25,621 bases of DNA from IMG/VR virus record IMGVR_UViG_3300009124_000093, positions 1-25,621 of that record; one strand, 5' to 3'. The DNA is from a virus. This document shows positions 22,176 through 25,621 of this stretch, in pieces. The notes below the pieces were generated by a model. That model was not told where the DNA came from. It was given only the letters and a program-made list of their open reading frames with translations, and ran no database searches. The translations under genes and the position numbers were made by a program. Positions within the stretch are counted from its first letter, which is position 1. Each line of letters begins with the position of its first letter.

Positions 22176-22859
22176 ATGAACATAAAGAAACTCGACCGAT
22201 CCAAGTTCAAGACAAGTCATGTGCTGTATGTCTTGAAGTCAGATGACCTCGGAGGGCTCTATTATATCGGCTGCCACTCATGCACAGGGATGTCATACAA
22301 CTGCACAAAGTTTAAATGCCACTATAGAGGCAGCTCATCCACTATCACTGACCTAGTTGCTTTACACCCTGAAGCCCGTTGGGTCATGACGGCTCTAGCG
22401 TATGCGTCAGATCGAGAGGAGCTCAAGACGTTGGAGGAGATGCATATCGGTCTTCATGTGGGCCACCCTAAGTGCCTTAACATCAAAACATCAGGGCAGT
22501 CGATGCCAAAGCATACCCCCGAAGGCAAGGAGCGAATAAGGTTAGCGACTAGAGCCAAGGGATACAGAATGAAGAAGCAGAATGGGGAAGATGTGCTTAT
22601 CAAGAAAGAGCATCTGAGGTCAGCAATCTTGGCTGGCTACTCATTTAAACGTCTTAACATCAAGATCAAAAGTTATGAGCACAAGGTTCAAGCATTTGTT
22701 GGAACAAACACCCTCACTCAAGTCCTTATAGAGCTCTTGGATCAAGGGTGGGAGATTGGAGAGGATAGGCGCTTGACCATGATCAGTGCAGCAGAGTTTT
22801 GGAGTCTTGTCGGCTATAGAGTTGAGCAGCAAACGCGCTTTGTCGTAGTGCCTGTCTAG
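22176..22859 (+). CDS. GIY-YIG family nuclease (probable free-standing homing endonuclease)
   Basis: 227 residues from the ATG at 22176, one base after the loader stop; an upstream in-frame ATG at 22137 would run into the loader gene and is less likely. The N-terminal domain carries the split GIY-YIG pattern: HVLYVLKSDD followed by GGLYYIGCHS, then YRGSSSTITDL, where phage GIY-YIG enzymes of the Seg/Mob type have a YxGSS motif. Catalytic Arg/Glu candidates follow at R70 and E78 (SDREELKTLEE). The rest is a basic domain that could bind DNA (NIKTSGQSMPKHTPEGKERI is reminiscent of NUMOD-type tails; RIRLATRAKGYRMKKQNG). DNA is more AT-rich than its neighbours, suggesting recent acquisition. It meets thyX tail-to-tail with 12 bases between. 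Confidence 0.72.
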   Translation: MNIKKLDRSKFKTSHVLYVLKSDDLGGLYYIGCHSCTGMSYNCTKFKCHYRGSSSTITDLVALHPEARWVMTALAYASDREELKTLEEMHIGLHVGHPKCLNIKTSGQSMPKHTPEGKERIRLATRAKGYRMKKQNGEDVLIKKEHLRSAILAGYSFKRLNIKIKSYEHKVQAFVGTNTLTQVLIELLDQGWEIGEDRRLTMISAAEFWSLVGYRVEQQTRFVVVPV

Positions 22860-22871
22860 GCTGCCGCCAAG

Positions 22872-23537
22872 CTAGAGCGTGAGGGCCAACAGGCGGCTCA
22901 TCCCCTCAATCCCCCAAACTGAGTCACGAATCGCGCTCGCATAATTCCTTATCTCAGCCTGAGCGTGACCATCCAACCGTAAGCTCAAGAAGTGGATCAG
23001 CGCGTGAAGTGAACAGCTCCAATAGCACTCACTCATCAGCGCCAGGGGGAGCACCGTTCGAGCTTGCTCCTTCGCAACACCCACGCTGAGGAGCTCCTCA
23101 TAGCTCTTGAAGGCTTGCTCAATCGCTCGCTGATAGATGAGCTGAGCGCTGAGCGCCGCGTCATCCTCAAGCGGCCCCGCTGATCCTTGCTTGACGCTCG
23201 CTGAGCCTTGCCTCCACTCACTTGGCTCCCAAGTCTCATGATCAAACTGGACATATCGCCCGCTGATCTCATTCCAAGCGCAGCCCACTTGATGCTTCAT
23301 CCATTGGCGCAGCACAAACACAGGGGCCTTGATGTGAAACTGAAACTGCATGTGGCGGAATGGTGAGGTGTGCTTGTGCTTCCACAGGTAGCCAATCAGC
23401 CGCCAGTCATCCTCATTCAGCTCATCGCTCATACGTCCCATTGAGACGCGAGCGCTGTTCACCACGCTGAGGGGCGATCCCATCACCGCGAGGAGCTTCA
23501 CGCTTCCTCCATCTATTGCTATCTGCTCACTCATCAT
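22872..23537 (-). CDS. thyX: Flavin-dependent thymidylate synthase ThyX
   Basis: 221 residues. Makes dTMP from dUMP using FAD, NADPH and methylene-tetrahydrofolate, which boosts thymidine supply for phage DNA. Landmarks: VVNSARVSMG (N-terminal), HTSPFRHMQFQFHIKAPVFV (40s-70s), the signature region at 81-95 reading KHQVGCAWNEISGRY where the family consensus is RHRxxSxNExSxRY, EQARTVLPLALMSE (Arg160 near the dUMP site) and DGHAQAEIRNYA (Arg197) close to the C-terminus. The RHR triplet is replaced by KHQ. Length is typical (about 210-250). Translation starts at either of two adjacent ATGs; GAGGTG lies seven bases upstream. Leftward, divergent from ssb, sharing the 97-base gap at 23538-23634. Confidence 0.92.
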   Translation of the reverse strand: MMSEQIAIDGGSVKLLAVMGSPLSVVNSARVSMGRMSDELNEDDWRLIGYLWKHKHTSPFRHMQFQFHIKAPVFVLRQWMKHQVGCAWNEISGRYVQFDHETWEPSEWRQGSASVKQGSAGPLEDDAALSAQLIYQRAIEQAFKSYEELLSVGVAKEQARTVLPLALMSECYWSCSLHALIHFLSLRLDGHAQAEIRNYASAIRDSVWGIEGMSRLLALTL

Positions 23538-23634
23538 TTATTGTCACCTCGTTGATGTGTTATAGGGTCGGACATCGAGGGCGGCGCCGTGTGAGTGTTG
23601 CGGCGCCGTCCTCACTAATCTAATGGAGGACACC
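23538..23634. promoter_or_regulatory. Divergent region between thyX and ssb with paired GC palindromes
   Basis: Holds a rightward extended -10 candidate TGTTATAGG (23558-23566) with a poor -35, and two direct copies of GCGGCGCCGT at 23581-23590 and 23600-23609 (19-base period), each with the palindromic core CGGCGCCG. These could be regulator sites or form a hairpin in the ssb leader. Shine-Dalgarno GGAGGA (23625-23630) precedes the ssb ATG. Confidence 0.45.
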
Positions 23635-24003
23635 ATGAATCATGTCATCTTGATTGGCAATATCGGACGCGACCCAATCGCGCGCGGCTCTGAGCGCAAC
23701 ATCGCCAGCTTCTCCCTCGCGGTCGAGCACAGGAAGAAGGGCGGCGAGAAGCAGACCCAGTGGTTTGACTGCGTGGCCTTTGGCAAGACAGGGGAGGCCC
23801 TCCTCGCTCATGCGAAGAAGGGGGACAAGCTCGCCATCACAGGCAAGATCAAGACTAAGGTCTGGGAGCGCGATGGCATCAAGCAACAAGACATGGACAT
23901 TGTGATTGAGACTTGGCAGTTTGTGGGGAGTAAGCCCACCTCCAACGCTATAGGCAATCAAGGCCCCGCCACATGGGAGCCTGATGGAAACAAGTGGCCT
24001 TGA
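23635..24003 (+). CDS. ssb: Single-stranded DNA-binding protein
   Basis: 122 residues from the ATG at 23635, chosen because GGAGG at 23625-23629 sits five bases before it; the ATG at 23623 lies within that signal. OB-fold features of bacterial SSB are clear: MNHVILIGNIGRDPIARGSE, ASFSLAVEHRK, TQWFDCVAFGKTGE (the W-F aromatic patch), GDKLAITGKIKTKVWERDG. It coats single-stranded DNA during replication and recombination. The protein is shorter than host SSB (about 160-180 residues) and ends WEPDGNKWP instead of the usual acidic DDDIPF-type tip that recruits partner proteins. Works with the initiator, helicase loader and RecT-like protein of this phage. Confidence 0.93.
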   Translation: MNHVILIGNIGRDPIARGSERNIASFSLAVEHRKKGGEKQTQWFDCVAFGKTGEALLAHAKKGDKLAITGKIKTKVWERDGIKQQDMDIVIETWQFVGSKPTSNAIGNQGPATWEPDGNKWP

Positions 24004-24009
24004 CCGCTT

Positions 24010-24025
24010 AGCTCCTCGCGGAGCT
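24010..24025 (+). other. Hairpin between ssb and the sigma-like gene
   Basis: AGCTCC-TCGC-GGAGCT: a perfect six-pair stem with a four-base loop in the 41-base gap, with no trailing T-run. It could stabilise the ssb mRNA end or modulate the sigma gene, whose Shine-Dalgarno (GGA at 24037-24039) is weak. Confidence 0.4.
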
Positions 24026-24044
24026 CCCCAACGAATGGAACAGC

Positions 24045-24575
24045 ATGACGAATGAATTGACAGATCAAGAGATCATAGGCGCTCGCCTCAATGAGATGCG
24101 CTCCGCGATGATCAGAATGCTTATGTTTAAGCTGCGACTAGAGCCTCATGATGCTGAGGACGTATTCTCTGAGGTCACGCTCTATATCTTGGAGAATGGC
24201 CCCCGCCTCCTAGATATGGAGAAGGAGATCAGCGGGGCGATCCGCAAGCTCACGCGATTGAGGGGGCTCAATTATATCCGTGACAACAAGCGGATCGTTC
24301 ATGGGTGGTTTCACCACCGTGAGGAGTGGGGCTTTGAAAGTGATGACAGCCCTGAGCGCTGGGACGAGCTCATTGACATGAATGTGATAGCGGCTGATGT
24401 GCTCGACTCTGTTGAGCGGCCTTCTCACCGAGCTCCATTTGCTGCCATCATGGCGGGTGGTCAAATCAATGTTGTGGCGCGTGAACAAGGGTGGAATCAG
24501 AACACCCTCCACAGCGCGTGGAAGCGGATGAGATACAAGATGAAGGCGAAGTATGAGCAAGAAGAAGAAGTCTAA
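24045..24575 (+). CDS. ECF-like RNA polymerase sigma factor (phage-encoded)
   Basis: 176 residues. The two-domain layout fits a minimal (ECF-type) sigma factor: region 2 near residues 16-85 (MRSAMIRMLMFKLRLEP, then HDAEDVFSEVTLYILENG, which corresponds to the DAEDVxQETFL segment of sigma region 2, then RGLNYIRDNKR), and a C-terminal region 4 helix-turn-helix at about 139-166 (INVVAREQGWNQNTLHSAWK, RMRYKMK). A role in late-gene transcription, redirecting host RNA polymerase, is the natural inference. It overlaps terminase small subunit by 23 bases. Similar short HTH proteins beside terminase also exist as regulators or RinA/ArpU-like activators that resemble sigma factors, which is the main alternative. 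Confidence 0.68.
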   Translation: MTNELTDQEIIGARLNEMRSAMIRMLMFKLRLEPHDAEDVFSEVTLYILENGPRLLDMEKEISGAIRKLTRLRGLNYIRDNKRIVHGWFHHREEWGFESDDSPERWDELIDMNVIAADVLDSVERPSHRAPFAAIMAGGQINVVAREQGWNQNTLHSAWKRMRYKMKAKYEQEEEV

Positions 24576-25077
24576 ACAAGACCTTGAAGCGCTCAAGGAT
24601 ATGGCGGCGCGTGAGGCCCTCATCGTTGACTCTACAGAGAAGTCACAGGAGACAGACGTGGGCGCGCGCGCGACCCCTAAGCATGGCCCATATTCCCGCA
24701 AGTATGAGGAGAAAACCCACAAGCTCCTCACCTATCTAGCGCAAGGCTACAGCAAAGAGGCGGCCTGTATCGGCGCCCACCTCAACCGCCCCACGCTGTA
24801 CAAATGGCTGAGCGAGTATCCAGACTTCGCGGAGGAGGTCGAGGACGCTCAATTCATGGCTGAGGGTCACGTCCTCGCGGAGCTCCGCGGCGCGATCCAA
24901 CGGAAGGATGACACCAAGGCGCTCATGTGGCTCCTCTCCAAGCTTCGCCCTGATCGTTATGGGGACAGGAAAGAGGTTGAGATCACCACCAAGACCAATG
25001 ACGGCGTCCAAGAGGTGGTGGCTATGTTCGAGCAGACAAACGCTATGCTTGAGGACAAGACTGACGAAGAACGATGA
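24553..25077 (+). CDS. terS: Terminase small subunit
   Basis: 174 residues. Recognises the packaging site and hands DNA to the large terminase. After a basic N-terminus (MSKKKKSK), residues about 50-95 form a helix-turn-helix: KLLTYLAQGYSKEAACIGAH, LNRPTLYKWLSEYPDFAEEV, followed by the helical oligomerisation segment AEGHVLAELRGAIQRKDDTK and ALMWLLSKLRPDRYGDRKEV, which is very typical of small terminases (the x-W-LxxxxPxxYGDR phrase). Start is inside the sigma-like gene (GAAGG-like site about eight bases upstream). A large terminase does not follow directly: the next gene looks like a nuclease. Confidence 0.88.
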   Translation: MSKKKKSKQDLEALKDMAAREALIVDSTEKSQETDVGARATPKHGPYSRKYEEKTHKLLTYLAQGYSKEAACIGAHLNRPTLYKWLSEYPDFAEEVEDAQFMAEGHVLAELRGAIQRKDDTKALMWLLSKLRPDRYGDRKEVEITTKTNDGVQEVVAMFEQTNAMLEDKTDEER

Positions 25078-25145
25078 ACCGCCCTCCCTTGACTAGCCAC
25101 CACAACTAGCCAAGAGAGGACAACTCAAACAGGCAGGAGCTTGTT
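25078..25145 (+). other. Gap between terS and the nuclease-like gene with a short direct repeat
   Basis: 68 bases without a gene. ACTAGCCA occurs twice, at 25092-25099 and 25105-25112 (13-base period). The Shine-Dalgarno AGGAG (25135-25139) serves the next gene. A packaging (cos or pac) site is often near terS, but nothing here proves one. Confidence 0.3.
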
Positions 25146-25621
25146 ATGACATACGCCAAGCTTGAGATCAACCGCCCCGCGCTCACCGCCACTTGGACAA
25201 AGGCTCAAATGGAGGCCGCCGTGGTGAGGATTCATCAGCGCTTCCAAGGTTTATTCACCTCGATCATCGAGAGCGCAGATTGGGCCAACTATCGCTTGGT
25301 CGATCATCCGCTTGAGGCGGGGCGTCCATCATGGCCTGACCCTGGAGAGTATTGTGACCTAGTGCTCCAACACCGCGAAGGTGAGGCGGTGGCAGCAGTC
25401 GAGATCAAGACGCGCCACATCAAGATGAGGGATGAGCGCACCGTTTGGATGATCGCTGATGACGTGCTCGACCACATGAGCTCACAGCTCACCAAGCTCC
25501 AGACCCTCGCTCACAGGAGTGACGCGCTGTGGCTCGTGGTGATCGGCCTCTATCGCGTCCCCTTCCAAGCGGCGGCGATCAACTTCAACACGCCCTTTGA
25601 TTTGGTCTTGGTGTGGGGACG
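25146..25621 (+). CDS. Truncated PD-(D/E)XK nuclease-like protein (runs off the window)
   Basis: At least 158 residues from the ATG at 25146 (AGGAG six bases upstream); the frame stays open to the window end, so the C-terminus is missing. It contains a D...(E-x-K) arrangement: GEYCDLVLQHREGE followed by AAVEIKTRHIK, matching the PD-(D/E)XK nuclease core (Asp on one strand, Glu-x-Lys on the next), preceded by a helical stretch (AQMEAAVVRIHQRFQGLFTS). Later hydrophobic strands (DALWLVVIGLYRVPFQAAAI) fit the alpha/beta core. Candidates include a Holliday-junction resolvase, a RecB-like exonuclease partner for the RecT-like protein, or a restriction-endonuclease fold of unknown role. A domain search would separate them. 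Confidence 0.6.
   Translation, partial: MTYAKLEINRPALTATWTKAQMEAAVVRIHQRFQGLFTSIIESADWANYRLVDHPLEAGRPSWPDPGEYCDLVLQHREGEAVAAVEIKTRHIKMRDERTVWMIADDVLDHMSSQLTKLQTLAHRSDALWLVVIGLYRVPFQAAAINFNTPFDLVLVWG

Noticed and set aside
22855-22876. Inverted TCTAG/CTAGA arms around the convergent GIY-YIG/thyX ends as a terminator
   Set aside because: Only five-base arms formed by the two TAG stop codons, a 12-base loop and no T-run; not convincing as a terminator.
24210-24731. Leftward open frame (173 codons) opposite the sigma-like and terS genes
   Set aside because: Both plus-strand genes have recognisable domains; the antisense frame has none.
25078-25145. Packaging (cos/pac) site after terS
   Set aside because: Only a short ACTAGCCA direct repeat is seen; no known cos/pac consensus can be verified from sequence alone.

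Overview
The window is a continuous stretch of a tailed double-stranded DNA phage genome (Caudoviricetes) or a prophage-like copy of one. It is densely packed: many genes start inside the stop codon of the gene before (ATGA or TAATG overlaps), and no gap above 300 bases lacks a gene. No ribosomal RNA, tRNA, CRISPR array, insertion sequence or integrase was seen. The host cannot be named from sequence alone. Spanin-like membrane proteins beside a holin-like protein point to a Gram-negative host. A class II (B12-dependent) ribonucleotide reductase plus a flavin-dependent thymidylate synthase (ThyX) is a combination I associate with environmental and marine phages. GC is moderately high, with strong use of GAG, CTC and AGC codons.

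Left arm (1-14823, all rightward): end of a tape-measure protein, three unrecognised virion proteins, a very large putative tail hub/tip protein, a CHAP-type cysteine peptidase, a small structural protein, a 1497-residue repetitive tail fibre, and three small MSY-starting proteins that look like beta-rich fibre or receptor-binding accessories. The stretch 1891-7849 is much richer in the tetranucleotide TCGA than its flanks, which suggests a swapped module. Lysis (14836-15810): three small membrane proteins, overlapping one another, with holin/spanin-like topologies.

Middle (15851-20171): class II ribonucleotide reductase, an unlisted 49-residue two-helix membrane ORF overlapping its end, then a leftward operon made (in transcription order) of a small helix-turn-helix regulator, a membrane protein, a RecT-family annealing protein and an HNH nuclease. 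A compact divergent promoter region (20172-20315) separates this operon from the rightward replication genes.

Right arm (20316-25621): a replication initiator whose own coding sequence carries an array of iteron-like repeats and an AT-rich segment (a probable lambda-style origin), an AAA+ helicase loader, a GIY-YIG nuclease, leftward thyX, then rightward ssb, an ECF-like sigma factor, a terminase small subunit and a truncated PD-(D/E)XK-nuclease-like gene. Head genes (large terminase, portal, capsid) are not here. With terminase small subunit at the right end and tape measure at the left end, a circular or circularly permuted map would place them just outside the window.

The most notable signal is the repeat array inside the initiator gene. 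The same DNA unit recurs about nine times with 18- or 23-base spacing and is read in all three frames, so the conserved thing is the DNA, not the peptide.
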